From: an uncultured Paracoccaceae bacterium
Lineage (GTDB): Bacteria > Pseudomonadota > Alphaproteobacteria > Rhodobacterales > Rhodobacteraceae
Assembly: GCA_947487205.1 (NCBI GenBank)
Contig: CANKVU010000021.1
Location: 1-64,000 of the forward strand
Reading direction: 5' to 3'
Length of the DNA: 64,000 nucleotides
Both the position numbers and the translations under genes were made by a program. The notes beneath the pieces were generated by a model that saw only the letters and a program-made list of their open reading frames with translations, did no database searches and was not told the origin of the DNA. Positions within the stretch are counted from its first letter, which is position 1; every line of letters starts with the position of its first letter. Positions 1 to 8,726 of the stretch are shown piece after piece.

Positions 1-76
1 TCTTGCCGTGGTCCACGTGACCGATCGTCCCGATGTTCACGTGCGGCTTGTTACGTTCGAATTTCGCCTTCGCCAT
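1..76 (-). CDS. tuf: Elongation factor Tu (N-terminus only, runs off the window)
   Basis: Only the first 25 codons are inside the window. They read [20 protein letters not shown] followed by VDHGK, the EF-Tu N-terminus leading into the GTP-binding P-loop. EF-Tu delivers aminoacyl-tRNA to the ribosome. A GACAGGAGG ribosome binding site lies 5 nt upstream of the ATG. It is the last gene of the rpsL-rpsG-fusA-tuf operon and is separated from fusA by 60 nt that contain a strong hairpin. Confidence 0.95.
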   Translation of the reverse strand, partial: MAKAKFERNKPHVNIGTIGHVDHGK

Positions 77-99
77 GATGGCCTCCTGTCGTTCGTCGG

Positions 100-123
100 G
101 CGGACCGGGGCACCCCGGTCCGC
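100..123 (-). other. Perfect 11-bp hairpin between fusA and tuf
   Basis: Bases 100-110 and 113-123 are exactly complementary (GCGGACCGGGG pairing with CCCCGGTCCGC) around a 2-nt loop. No T-run follows on the minus strand and tuf starts 24 nt later, so an intrinsic terminator is unlikely. A role in mRNA processing, stability or partial attenuation before tuf is an inference. Confidence 0.6.
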
Positions 124-136
124 GCATGCCTGACGC

Positions 137-2278
137 TTACGCGTATTTCGCCTGGATCTCTTCCGAGATGTTCTGCGGCACCGGCTCGTAATGGTCGAAC
201 TGCATCGTGAACTGCGCGCGGCCCGAGGACATCGAGCGCAGGTTGTTGATGTAGCCGAACATGTTCGCCAGCGGAACGAAGCTGTCGATGACGATCGCGT
301 TGCCGCGCGGCTCCTGGCCCTGCACCTGGCCCCGGCGCGAGGTCAGGTCGCCGATCACGTTCCCGGTGTACTCTTCCGGGGTGACCACCTCGACCTTCAT
401 GATCGGTTCCAGAAGCAGCGCGCCGGCCTTCCTGAGGCCCTCGCGCATGCACATCCGGCTGGCGATCTCGAAGGCCAGGACCGACGAATCCACGTCGTGG
501 AACTTGCCGTCGACCAGCGCCACCTTGAAGTCGATCACCGGGAAGCCCGCGATCGGACCGGAATCCATCACCGACTTGATGCCCTTCTCGACGCCGGGGA
601 CGTATTCCTTCGGCACCGAGCCACCGACGATGCGGCTCTCGAAGGAATAGCCCTCGCCCGGTTCGGTCGGCGAGATCTCCAGCTGCACCTCGGCGAACTG
701 GCCCGAGCCGCCCGACTGCTTCTTGTGGGTGTAGGTGTGGGTGATCTTCTGCTTGATCGTCTCGCGGTAGGCGACCTGCGGCGCGCCGATATTGGCCTCG
801 ACCTTGAACTCCCGCTTGAGGCGGTCGACCAGGATGTCGAGGTGCAATTCGCCCATGCCCTTCATGATCGTCTGGCCCGATTCGATATCGGTCTCGACCC
901 GGAACGAGGGATCCTCGGCGGCGAGGCGCTGCAGGCCGGCGGACATCTTCTCCTGGTCGGCCTTGGTCTTGGGCTCGACCGCGATCTCGATGACCGGATC
1001 GGGGAAGGTCATGGTCTCCAGAACGACCTGCTTCTGCGCGTCGCAGAGCGTGTCGCCCGTCGTCGTCTCCTTGAGGCCGGCCAGCGCGATGATGTCGCCC
1101 GACCCCGCCCAGTCGATCTCCTCGCGGGAATTGGAGTGCATCATCATCATCCGGCCGATGCGCTCGCGCTTGCCCTTGGTCGAGTTGATGACGGAGCCGC
1201 CCTTCTCCAGGAGGCCCGAATAGATCCGCGTGAAGGTCAGCGAGCCCACGAACGGGTCGTTCATGATCTTGAAGGCCAGGCCGGCAAACGGCTGCTCGTC
1301 GCCCGGACGCCGCTCGATGTTGCGCGTCTCGGTCTCGTCATCCGGCGCGAAGCCCATGTAGGGCGGCACGTCGAGCGGTCCCGGCAGATAGTCGATGACC
1401 GCGTTCAGGAGCGGCTGCACGCCCTTGTTCTTGAACGCCGAACCGGCCAGCACGGGAACGAAGGACAGGCTGAGCGTGCCCTTGCGGATCAGCCCGCGCA
1501 GCGTCGACTCGTCGGGCTCCTCGCCCTCGAGGTAGGCCATCATCGCGTCGTCGTCGACTTCGACGGCGGCCTCGATGAGGTTGCCGCGCCATTCGGCGGC
1601 CAGACGCTGCAGGTCCTCGCGGATGTCCTGGATCACCCAGGAGGCGCCCAGATCCTCGCCCTTCCAGACCCATTCCTTCATGGTCACGAGGTCGACGATG
1701 CCCTCGAGCTTGTCCTCGGCCCCGATCGGCAGCTGGACGGGCACGGCATTGGCGCCGGTGCGGTCCTTGATCATCTTCACGCAGTTGAAGAAGTCGGCGC
1801 CGATCTTGTCCATCTTGTTGACGAACACGATGCGCGGCACCTTGTAGCGGTCGGCCTGGCGCCAGACGGTCTCGGTCTGGGGCTCGACGCCGGCATTGGC
1901 GTCCAGCACGCAGATCGCGCCGTCGAGGACCGCGAGCGACCGCTCGACCTCGATGGTGAAGTCGACGTGACCCGGCGTGTCGATGATGTTGAAGCGGAAC
2001 CGCGCCTCTTCCGGCGTGTCGCCGTAGATGCCCGTGGAGTTCTTGCCGTCCTCGGTGCGGAACCAGAAGGTCGTGGTCGCGGCCGAGGTGATGGTGATCC
2101 CCCGCTCCTGCTCCTGCTCCATCCAGTCCATGGTGGCGGCGCCGTCATGCACCTCGCCGATCTTGTGCGACTTGCCGGTATAGAACAGGATGCGCTCGGT
2201 GCAGGTGGTCTTGCCGGCATCGATGTGGGCCATGATGCCGAAATTGCGGTAGCGGTCGAGCGAGTATTCGCGGGCCAT
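137..2278 (-). CDS. fusA: Elongation factor G
   Basis: A 713-residue translocation GTPase that moves tRNA and mRNA through the ribosome after peptide bond formation. The G1 P-loop AHIDAGKTT is at residues 17-25, DTPGHVDF and NKMD follow in the G domain, and the length is normal for bacterial EF-G. The ATG at 2278 has a GAGGA ribosome binding site. It is third in the str operon, 29 nt after rpsG and 60 nt before tuf. No unusual residue was noticed. Confidence 0.98.
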   Translation of the reverse strand: MAREYSLDRYRNFGIMAHIDAGKTTCTERILFYTGKSHKIGEVHDGAATMDWMEQEQERGITITSAATTTFWFRTEDGKNSTGIYGDTPEEARFRFNIIDTPGHVDFTIEVERSLAVLDGAICVLDANAGVEPQTETVWRQADRYKVPRIVFVNKMDKIGADFFNCVKMIKDRTGANAVPVQLPIGAEDKLEGIVDLVTMKEWVWKGEDLGASWVIQDIREDLQRLAAEWRGNLIEAAVEVDDDAMMAYLEGEEPDESTLRGLIRKGTLSLSFVPVLAGSAFKNKGVQPLLNAVIDYLPGPLDVPPYMGFAPDDETETRNIERRPGDEQPFAGLAFKIMNDPFVGSLTFTRIYSGLLEKGGSVINSTKGKRERIGRMMMMHSNSREEIDWAGSGDIIALAGLKETTTGDTLCDAQKQVVLETMTFPDPVIEIAVEPKTKADQEKMSAGLQRLAAEDPSFRVETDIESGQTIMKGMGELHLDILVDRLKREFKVEANIGAPQVAYRETIKQKITHTYTHKKQSGGSGQFAEVQLEISPTEPGEGYSFESRIVGGSVPKEYVPGVEKGIKSVMDSGPIAGFPVIDFKVALVDGKFHDVDSSVLAFEIASRMCMREGLRKAGALLLEPIMKVEVVTPEEYTGNVIGDLTSRRGQVQGQEPRGNAIVIDSFVPLANMFGYINNLRSMSSGRAQFTMQFDHYEPVPQNISEEIQAKYA

Positions 2279-2307
2279 TTGGACAGATCCTCAGGCTAGA
2301 GTACGGG

Positions 2308-2790
<483 letters not shown>

Positions 2791-3162
2791 TTATTTCGGA
2801 CGCTTCGCGCCGTATTTGGAGCGACGCTGTTTGCGGTTCTTGACGCCCTGCGTGTCCAATACGCCGCGCAGGATATGATAGCGGACGCCCGGAAGGTCCT
2901 TCACCCGGCCACCCCGGATCAGGACCACCGAGTGCTCCTGCAGGTTGTGGCTCTCGCCCGGGATGTAGCTGATCACTTCGTAACCATTGGTCAGCCGCAC
3001 CTTGGCGACCTTCCGCATGGCCGAGTTCGGCTTCTTCGGCGTCGTCGTGTAGACGCGCGTGCAGACGCCGCGCTTCTGCGGGCAGGATTCCAGGTGCAGC
3101 GACTTCGAGCGCTTGACTTTGGGCTGCCGCGGCTTGCGGATCAGCTGCTGGATCGTTGGCAT
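2791..3162 (-). CDS. rpsL: 30S ribosomal protein S12
   Basis: A 123-residue decoding-centre protein. The start chosen is [13 protein letters not shown] at 3162; the frame stays open upstream to 3270 but those 36 codons do not resemble S12. TPKKPNS (K43) and GGRVKDLPG (K88) carry the wild-type lysines at the usual streptomycin-resistance positions. It is the first gene of the str operon, about 220 nt downstream of the predicted transcription start. Confidence 0.97.
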   Translation of the reverse strand: MPTIQQLIRKPRQPKVKRSKSLHLESCPQKRGVCTRVYTTTPKKPNSAMRKVAKVRLTNGYEVISYIPGESHNLQEHSVVLIRGGRVKDLPGVRYHILRGVLDTQGVKNRKQRRSKYGAKRPK

Positions 3163-3391
3163 TCCGGTTTCATTCCCCGTGTTGCAACACTTGTCTGTTT
3201 CGTCTGGGGCGCGCGCGCACCCCGCTTCGTCTGTCGCGCCGCACGCGTCCGCACAACGCAAATGCCGCATGGAGGCCGAAGGCCCACGCGGCAGGTATCC
3301 AGAGGATCGGGGCCGTCAGCCCGGATCGTGACCACTTCCATCAATTTGACACCGCCCCGGAGAAACGAGTCTCCGTCAGCGCGGTTGGGGC
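3163..3391 (-). other. Long 5' leader of the str operon
   Basis: About 220 nt lie between the promoter at 3392-3420 and the rpsL start. An extension of the rpsL frame covers part of it, but its composition (Cys- and Ala-rich, no S12 similarity) argues against translation. I see no recognisable riboswitch. It may hold leader structures for translational control, which is an inference from length only. Confidence 0.45.
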
Positions 3392-3420
3392 CGTATAAAG
3401 GTCGTGCCCGGGTGTGTCAA
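3392..3420 (-). promoter_or_regulatory. Sigma70-type promoter of the rpsL-rpsG-fusA-tuf operon
   Basis: Reading the minus strand, a perfect TTGACA (3415-3420) is followed after 17 nt by TATACG (3392-3397). Hexamers and spacing are near consensus. The predicted start near 3385 gives a leader of about 220 nt before rpsL, and no other gene lies between. Confidence 0.75.
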
Positions 3421-3796
3421 CAGCACCCCCTGCCGTTGGCGCGGCGCGCGTCACCGCCCAAGCCGCGCGGATCCCGTCAATCCCGTCAACGACTTGGCAC
3501 GAGTGTCGGCCGCCGCGCCACCCCGTAATCGGTGCCGGGGACCCGGCCGCGCCCCGATCGCGCCCGCAGGCCACGCCCACGGAGAATCCCTTCCGCGCCC
3601 TCCCGGGGGAGCGGACCCGACCGCCCGGCCCGAGCGCGGCGTCATCCGGTTGCGGCGGGTGACCGGGACGATCGCGCGCGAGGTCGAGGCGAGGATGCGG
3701 CACCGCTCCGGGGGTCGCCGATCGGCACCGGCGCGCAATTCCCAGGGCTCAGCGGCTCGGTTCCGGGCCGGTCCCGGCGCTGGCGGCGGCCATTCA
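3421..3796. other. GC-rich stretch without a convincing gene
   Basis: Between the str promoter and the decayed gene at 3862-5041 there are about 375 bases with open frames in several registers. None has a plausible start, ribosome binding site and family resemblance. It is probably non-coding or decayed DNA. Confidence 0.5.
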
Positions 3797-3865
3797 TCAG
3801 GACCGGGCGGCGTAGCGGCCGCGGCGGGCGTCGATCTCTTCCTTCGTGAAGGTGATGTCGCTCAT
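3797..3865 (-). pseudogene. 22-codon remnant coupled to the decayed esterase
   Basis: A 22-codon frame, MSDITFTKEEIDARRGRYAA plus RS, starts with an ATG that overlaps the last in-frame stop of the decayed gene upstream (ATGA at 3862-3865). The sequence looks like the N-terminus of a larger acidic/basic helical protein cut short by a stop. I do not recognise the family. It could also be a real micropeptide, but its position at the end of a decayed gene favours a remnant. Confidence 0.35.
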
Positions 3866-5041
3866 GGTGTCCCACCTCGCACAGGGTTGCGCACCAGCCA
3901 CGCGCGGGCCAGGTCCGCAGCTTCGACCCGCCCGGGGCCGGCGGCAATGGCATGCGCCGCGAGCGCGGTGCCCCCTCGGCCCGGCGCGGGGCGAGGCCGC
4001 CATGGGGGTCCGCGTCCCCGGTCATGCTCAGGATCTGCCGGCCCGACAGGTCCGCCAGCGGCAGCGCCGCCAGCGGCATCGGCGCCCGCAACTGGAATGC
4101 CCGCCGGATCAGGCCGGGAGGAAGCTCCGCCATTGCGGCGGCGAAACTCGCGCCGTTCGAACAGCCCAGCACCGTGATGTCGGCGGCCGCCTGGCCAAAG
4201 GCGCGCACCGCCTCGGGCAAGAACGCATGGAACGCCGCCGCCCCGGCGCGGGCGTTCGGGCCTGTGGAGGCGGTGCGTGACGGGCAGATCCCGCCGGGCG
4301 ATCCTCTCCTCGCCCGGCAGGGCGAAGTGCGGCAGCACGACGCGCAGGTCGCAGGCGCGCGCCGCCCCCTTTCCCAGGTGGTCGGGGTCGTCCGCCGCCA
4401 TGCCCGGCCCGTCGGTCGCGTGTTCGATCAGGAGGCCGGCGGGCTCGCGAACATGGAGCGAGAGGAAGTACCTGCGGTCGTGCACCGTGGCCAGCCCGTC
4501 GCGGCCCGGCAGCGCCAGCCGCATCCCGCCCAGCGCCTCGGCGTCGGCGCCACGGAAGGCCACGTGGTCGACGATGCCGGTGCCGGGCAGGCCCGCGATG
4601 AAGCCGGACGCGTCGCGGACATCCACCGCGTCGGGCAGCGGCGCCGCGGCGGCAGCATCGGCGCCCACCAGCCTGACGATGATGCGGTCGGGATCCTTCA
4701 GGCGCAGCACCCGCTCGCCGAATTCCCGCGACGGTCCCTCGACCGGCACTCCGGCCGCGAGCGCCCGCGTCGGCCAGGTGCCGATCGCGTCGCGCGGCGC
4801 CGCCAGGCCGATTTGGCGACCCGACCCTGTCCGACGCGCCCCGGTGCGCCGGCCTCCCACACCAGAGGCGTCGCGAGCGAGCCCGGGCCCGCGCCCCGAT
4901 CGCCCCAGATCAGGTGCAGCTGTTCGCCATCCTCCTAGCCGCCCGTCCGCCTGACCAGGCGCAGCCCGAGGACGCGTCATGGAAATCGACATTGGCCTGG
5001 ACCCGCCGCGTGATCGCCGTGACGTGGTGGATGCCGGACAT
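3862..5041 (-). pseudogene. Decayed ring-cleaving (VOC/glyoxalase-fold) dioxygenase fused to a carboxylesterase
   Basis: The gene starts with a good ribosome binding site (GAGGAAGG) and MSGIHHVTAITRRVQANVDF, the classic N-terminus of VOC ring-cleaving dioxygenases, then changes frame. About 4800-4920 encodes QLHLIWGDRGAGPGSL in a second frame. About 4370-4790 encodes AGVPVEGPSREFGERVLRL and YFLSLHVREPAGLLIEHATD, the family's C-terminal part, in a third. From about 4220 to 4020 another frame gives VLGCSNGASFAAAM and LSGRQILSMTGDADPHGG, the nucleophile elbow and acid region of a phospholipase/carboxylesterase. The last stretch (ALAAHAIAAG...DLARAWL) is in yet another frame. At least four frame changes and an apparent deletion of the esterase N-half mean it cannot make the full protein. 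Known relatives of this fusion act on hydroquinone-type rings; that is family knowledge, not shown here. Confidence 0.8.
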
Positions 5042-5198
5042 CGTCTCGCCCTTCCTCGGGCCCTGTGCCGACATATCTAAGGTCATACCCCGCGGCCCCA
5101 ACGGCCTGGTCCCGCCCCCCGCCGTCGCGGCGTCCGAACGCCGTGCCGCTGGCCGGCGCCACGGCCGGGCCTAGGATCGAGGCGAAAGGAGACCTTCG

Positions 5199-5471
5199 AT
5201 GCGCTGGAATCCCGCCCTCGCCCCTGGCTGCCCCCACGCGGTCGGCATCGCCGGGCGGAAATCTCGACCCGGGCGGATGATGCCGTTCCGCCCGATGGCG
5301 CGGGGCGGGCCGACGCTGAACCGGCCCAGGGACATCTGGTGGACCGTCGTCGCCTCCCGCCCTGACGGGGTCGAGCAGGCCGGGGAGGAATCGCGCGCCG
5401 CCCGGCGGGGCCGGGGCCAGTTCGACCTGCCGGGCGGCGACCGGGACGGGCTGATCCCGCTGCCCGATTGA
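5199..5471 (+). CDS. Small hypothetical protein, doubtful
   Basis: A 90-residue frame with an excellent ribosome binding site (AAAGGAG, 8 nt before the ATG) and third-position GC near that of neighbouring genes. The product (MRWNPALAPGCPHAVGI...NRPRDIWWTVVASRPDG...) has no signal peptide or membrane segment and matches no family I recognise. The middle is arginine- and glycine-rich, as read-through of a shifted frame often is. It lies 79 nt upstream of the Hen1-like gene on the same strand. It may be a real partner gene, a lineage-specific protein or a frameshifted remnant. Confidence 0.35.
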   Translation: MRWNPALAPGCPHAVGIAGRKSRPGRMMPFRPMARGGPTLNRPRDIWWTVVASRPDGVEQAGEESRAARRGRGQFDLPGGDRDGLIPLPD

Positions 5472-5550
5472 GCCCGCGCCGCCGCCCCGCGCCCCGGCTC
5501 GCCCGGGCCCCGCGCATGACCGTCCCCCGCCCCGTCCGGGAGGGCGCGGC

Positions 5551-6180
5551 ATGACGACCTGGATGCACGAGGAACGCCTCGCGGCCGTCCTGGGCGCGGT
5601 CGTCGACAGCGGCGCGGCGAGCGTGCTCGATCTCGGCTGCGGCGACGGCGACCTGCTGCTGCGCCTCGCGGCCCTGCCCGGCATCGACCGCGTGCTGGGG
5701 GTCGATCTGTGCCCGGTCGCGCTCGACCGGCTGCGCGCGCGCCTGGCCGCGCGGGGCGTCACCGCGCGGGTGGATCTGATCCACGGCTCGGTGACCTTGC
5801 CCGTGGCGGAGCGGTCGCGCTTCGACTGCGCCGTGCTGGTCGAGACGATCGAGCATCTCGATCCCGACAGCCTGTCGGGGCTGGAGCGCGCCGTCTTCGC
5901 GGCGATGCGTCCGCCGACCGTGATCATCACCACACCGAACGCCGAGTTCAACGCGCTTCTGGGCGTGCCCGCCCATCGACGGCGCCATCCCGGCCACCGC
6001 TTCGAATGGTCCCGCGCGCGCTTCGGCCGCTGGGCGGGCGGCGTGGCGGCGCGCGCGGCCTACGACGTGGCCTGCCACGACATCGCGGGACGCCATCCCG
6101 ACCTCGGCGGCGCAAGCCAGATGGCGGTGTTCCGGGCGCGCGGCGCACCCCCCGCGCGCCCGCCCCGGTCGGGGCCGTGA
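5551..6180 (+). CDS. hen1: Free-standing Hen1-type RNA 3'-terminal ribose 2'-O-methyltransferase
   Basis: A 209-residue SAM-dependent methyltransferase. Motif I is DLGCGDG (27-33) with the acidic strand-2 residue in GVDLCP (50-55). The Hen1 signature is complete: VETIEH (E98, E101, H102), then TTPNAEFN (127-134), then HPGHRFEWSR with H146 and H149, then GASQMAVF near the end. In HEN1/Hen1 enzymes, two Glu and two His bind the divalent metal that holds the 3'-terminal 2'-OH and 3'-OH, so this protein should methylate RNA 3' ends. Bacterial Hen1 of the Pnkp/Hen1 RNA repair system is about 465 residues, with an N-terminal domain that contacts Pnkp; that domain is absent here and no Pnkp is in the window. 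A GGGAGGG ribosome binding site precedes the ATG. rlmE follows on the same strand. Confidence 0.88.
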   Translation: MTTWMHEERLAAVLGAVVDSGAASVLDLGCGDGDLLLRLAALPGIDRVLGVDLCPVALDRLRARLAARGVTARVDLIHGSVTLPVAERSRFDCAVLVETIEHLDPDSLSGLERAVFAAMRPPTVIITTPNAEFNALLGVPAHRRRHPGHRFEWSRARFGRWAGGVAARAAYDVACHDIAGRHPDLGGASQMAVFRARGAPPARPPRSGP

Positions 6181-6269
6181 CCGCCCCGCCATGGCGGCCG
6201 CGCGCATTCCGCGATGACAGCCGCGCCCCGGCCCACTAGATCATGGTCACGCAACGGCGCGAGGACCTC

Positions 6270-6971
6270 ATGGACAGGCGGAGCAGCGGACGCGGGCAGC
6301 GCGACCTGACGGTAAAGGTGAAGACGGCCCGGGGGCGGAAATCGTCCTCGACGCGATGGTTGCAGCGGCAGCTGAACGACCCTTACGTCAAGCGCGCCAA
6401 GGAAGAGGGTTTCCGCGGCCGCGCCGCCTTCAAGATCATCGAGCTCGACGACAGGTACCGCTTCCTCGTCCCCGGCGCGCGGGTCGTCGATCTGGGATGC
6501 GCCCCCGGGGGCTGGTGCCAGGTCGCCGCCGCGCGCGTGAACGCGGCCGGGGACGCGGCGGGCAAGCCGCGCGGCTACGTGCTCGGGATCGACCTGCAGG
6601 AGGTCGATCCGGTGCGCGGCGCCGACATCCACCAGCTCGACTTCCTCTCCGAGGGGGCGGACGCGCAGATCAAGGCGTGGCTCGGCGGGACGGCCGATGT
6701 CGTCATGTCCGACATGGCTGCCGCGTCCTCGGGTCACAAGCAGACCGACCACCTGCGGATCGTCGCGCTCTGCGAGGCGGCCGCGCAGCTGTCCTTCGAC
6801 GTGCTGGAGCCGGGCGGCACCTTCGTCGCCAAGGTCCTGCAGGGCGGAACCGAGGCCGGTCTTCAGGCGGAGCTGAAGCGCCGCTTCGACGGCGTGGCCA
6901 ACGTCAAGCCGCCCGCAAGCCGCAAGGACAGCGCCGAGAAGTTCGTCGTCGCCCGGGGTTTCCGCGGCTGA
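6270..6971 (+). CDS. rlmE: 23S rRNA (uridine-2'-O)-methyltransferase RlmE (FtsJ/RrmJ)
   Basis: Methylates the ribose 2'-O of a uridine in the A-loop of 23S rRNA on the 50S subunit. The 233-residue product shows the FtsJ fold: [11 protein letters not shown] with the first catalytic Lys, [15 protein letters not shown] for SAM binding, MSDMA with the catalytic Asp, FVAKVLQGG with the second Lys, and [19 protein letters not shown] at the end. A lysine/arginine-rich N-terminal extension is typical of alphaproteobacteria. I chose the ATG at 6270 because GAGGA lies 6 nt upstream. An in-frame ATG at 6243 has no ribosome binding site. It is 89 nt after the Hen1 gene. Confidence 0.95.
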   Translation: MDRRSSGRGQRDLTVKVKTARGRKSSSTRWLQRQLNDPYVKRAKEEGFRGRAAFKIIELDDRYRFLVPGARVVDLGCAPGGWCQVAAARVNAAGDAAGKPRGYVLGIDLQEVDPVRGADIHQLDFLSEGADAQIKAWLGGTADVVMSDMAAASSGHKQTDHLRIVALCEAAAQLSFDVLEPGGTFVAKVLQGGTEAGLQAELKRRFDGVANVKPPASRKDSAEKFVVARGFRG

Positions 6972-7112
6972 TCCACGCCCCCGGATCCGCGCGCGGACCG
7001 CCCCGGCGGCGGTCGCGCGCCCCCGCCCGACCCTCCCGCGTCGCCAGATCGCGCCCCCCAGCCCCGAACGGCCCGGCATCGGCGGATGCCCCCCGCCGGG
7101 CAGGGATCGCGC

Positions 7113-7141
7113 TTGACTCCACGGCGCTGCCGATCAATTGT
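7113..7141 (+). promoter_or_regulatory. Candidate promoter of the catabolic operon
   Basis: TTGACT (7113-7118) and AATTGT (7136-7141) are 17 nt apart, followed by an AT-richer stretch (7131-7162) unlike its surroundings. The start codon of the first gene is at 7178, giving a leader of about 30 nt. The -35 box is good and the -10 box is weak. Confidence 0.45.
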
Positions 7142-7149
7142 CCGGACAT
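7140..7149. promoter_or_regulatory. Candidate operator palindrome TGTCCGGACA
   Basis: A perfect 10-bp palindrome overlaps the expected transcription start of the operon. A related half-site (ATGGAC) follows at 7150-7155. The operon encodes its own GntR-family regulator, so this is a natural candidate operator. That assignment is inference. Confidence 0.4.
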
Positions 7150-7177
7150 ATGGACTTTTAATCGGGCGGAGGATCGG

Positions 7178-7684
7178 ATGCGCAAAGTCGGGCCAAACAG
7201 GTTCAGGGGCGAGATCGGGCTGTATTTCGAGGATTTCGAGGTCGGCCACGTCTACGAGCACCGGCCGGGCCGGACGCTGACCGATCAGGACAACATCCAG
7301 TTCTCGCTGATGACGATGAACTACCACCCGATGCATTGCGACGCCCATTTCGCCGCCCAGAGCGAATTCGGAAAGCTGCTGATCAACAGCGGCCTGACGG
7401 TCGCGACCGTGCTCGGCATGTCCGTGCCCGAGGTCTCGGGCAAGGCGGTGGCCAATCTCGGCTGGGAGGAGATCCGGCTGATGGCGCCGGTCTTCGCCGG
7501 GGACACGATCTATGCCGAAAGCGAGGTGCTGGACAAGCGCGAGAGCAGATCGCGCCCCGGACAGGGGATCGTCAAGGTCCGCACGCTGGGCCGCAAGCAC
7601 GACGACACCGTCTTCATGAGCTTCGAGCGCACCGCCCTCATCAAGAGCCGGGCGGCCGACGAGGAGACGGCCACGAATTACTGA
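7178..7684 (+). CDS. MaoC-family (single hotdog) enoyl-CoA hydratase, probably for a C5 or branched acyl-CoA
   Basis: A 168-residue single-hotdog protein with the MaoC motif: GRTLTDQDNIQFSLMTMNYH then PMHCDAHFA, where the Asp/Asn and His of the hydratase pair lie. It is followed by FGKLLINSGLTVATVLGMSV and LMAPVFAGDTIYAESEVLD. Relatives that sit next to CitE-like lyases and CoA-transferases hydrate itaconyl-CoA or mesaconyl-CoA to citramalyl-CoA, or analogous methyl-branched substrates. It is first in the operon, with GGAGGATCGG just upstream of the ATG. The family is firm; the exact substrate is inferred from neighbours. Confidence 0.85.
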   Translation: MRKVGPNRFRGEIGLYFEDFEVGHVYEHRPGRTLTDQDNIQFSLMTMNYHPMHCDAHFAAQSEFGKLLINSGLTVATVLGMSVPEVSGKAVANLGWEEIRLMAPVFAGDTIYAESEVLDKRESRSRPGQGIVKVRTLGRKHDDTVFMSFERTALIKSRAADEETATNY

Positions 7685-7733
7685 GATCGATCGCGGCGGT
7701 CCCGACCGGCCGCCCAGAGGGAGGAGAGACGAC

Positions 7734-8726
7734 ATGAAGAGCACACGACTTGCGGCCGTGTTCGCGGCCGGCACCATGCTGGCGGGCGCCGCCCCGGCCG
7801 AGGACCTGGTCCTGCCGAGCGAGGTCGCCGCGACCCACTGGAAGACCGAGTACATGGACCGCTTCGCCGACGAGGTGGGCCAGGCGACGGGCGGCGACAT
7901 CGACGTGAAGGTCTTCCCCGCCGGCCAGATCTATTCCGACCAGGCCGCGCTCGCCGCCCTGGGGACCGGCGCCGTGCAGATGGTATGGCCCGTCTCCGTG
8001 CGGCTGGAGACGGTCGCCCCCGCGACGGGCGTCATCAACCTACCCTTCGCCATCAGCGACGAGATGATGGCCGATGCCTGCATGAAGGCCGGCGTGCGCG
8101 ACCTTCTGACCGGGGAATTGCAGAATGCCGGCCTGCGGGTCCTGGGGCTGCTGCGGACGGCGGACCTCTACTTCGTCTTCTCCGACCGGCAGGTCGCCTC
8201 GATGGAGGATCTGGAGGGCGCCAAGGTCCGCGTCACCGGCGGGCGCGTGGTGCAGGACACGATGCGCGCGCTCGGCATCTCGCCGGTCTCGATGGCCGCC
8301 TCGGAAATGTCCACCGCGCTCAGCCAGGGCGCCATCGACGGCGTGTTCACCTCGCCGGCCGGCTGGGCCGAGATGATCGGGATGACCGGCCAAAATGCCT
8401 TCTACGTTCCCGGCTTCTCGATCCTGACCTACGCGATCGTGGTCGACGACGCCTGGTTCCAGGCCCTGCCCGAGGACCAGCGCGCGGCGATCCAGGACAG
8501 CATCGACGGCATCGCCGAGACCCAGTGGAGCGAAGCGATCGAGAAGGACGCCGAGGCGCTGGAGAAGATGACCGCCCAGGGCGCCACGCTCGTGACCGCC
8601 GATGCCGAGCAAATCGCGGCCTGGAAGGAGCTGACCGGCCAGACCTCGGCGAGCTTCTCCGAGGCCTATCCCGAGGCCGCGCAGGCCTTCCAGGATCTGG
8701 AGGACCGGTGTGGCGTCTCCGGCTGA
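7734..8726 (+). CDS. TRAP transporter periplasmic solute-binding subunit (DctP family)
   Basis: A 330-residue periplasmic protein with a signal peptide (positively charged start, hydrophobic core, likely cleavage after AGAAPA near residue 22). The DctP fold shows in FADEVGQATGGDIDVKVFPA and in LEGAKVRVTGGRVVQDTMRA, which contains the Arg that normally salt-bridges the carboxylate of the ligand. It captures an organic acid and delivers it to the membrane subunits encoded next. GAGGAGAG precedes the ATG. The downstream permease gene starts inside its last codons. The ligand is probably the dicarboxylate degraded by this operon. Confidence 0.92.
   Translation: MKSTRLAAVFAAGTMLAGAAPAEDLVLPSEVAATHWKTEYMDRFADEVGQATGGDIDVKVFPAGQIYSDQAALAALGTGAVQMVWPVSVRLETVAPATGVINLPFAISDEMMADACMKAGVRDLLTGELQNAGLRVLGLLRTADLYFVFSDRQVASMEDLEGAKVRVTGGRVVQDTMRALGISPVSMAASEMSTALSQGAIDGVFTSPAGWAEMIGMTGQNAFYVPGFSILTYAIVVDDAWFQALPEDQRAAIQDSIDGIAETQWSEAIEKDAEALEKMTAQGATLVTADAEQIAAWKELTGQTSASFSEAYPEAAQAFQDLEDRCGVSG

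Noticed and set aside
100-123. Intrinsic terminator between fusA and tuf
   Set aside because: The hairpin is strong but has no T-run and is followed at once by the tuf ribosome binding site.
191-2299. 702-codon open frame on the plus strand opposite fusA
   Set aside because: Shadow of GC-rich codon use: fusA is certain, and the opposite product is a low-complexity Arg/His/Leu/Val mix with no family resemblance.
2791-3162. Streptomycin-resistance allele of rpsL
   Set aside because: K43 and K88 are the wild-type residues.
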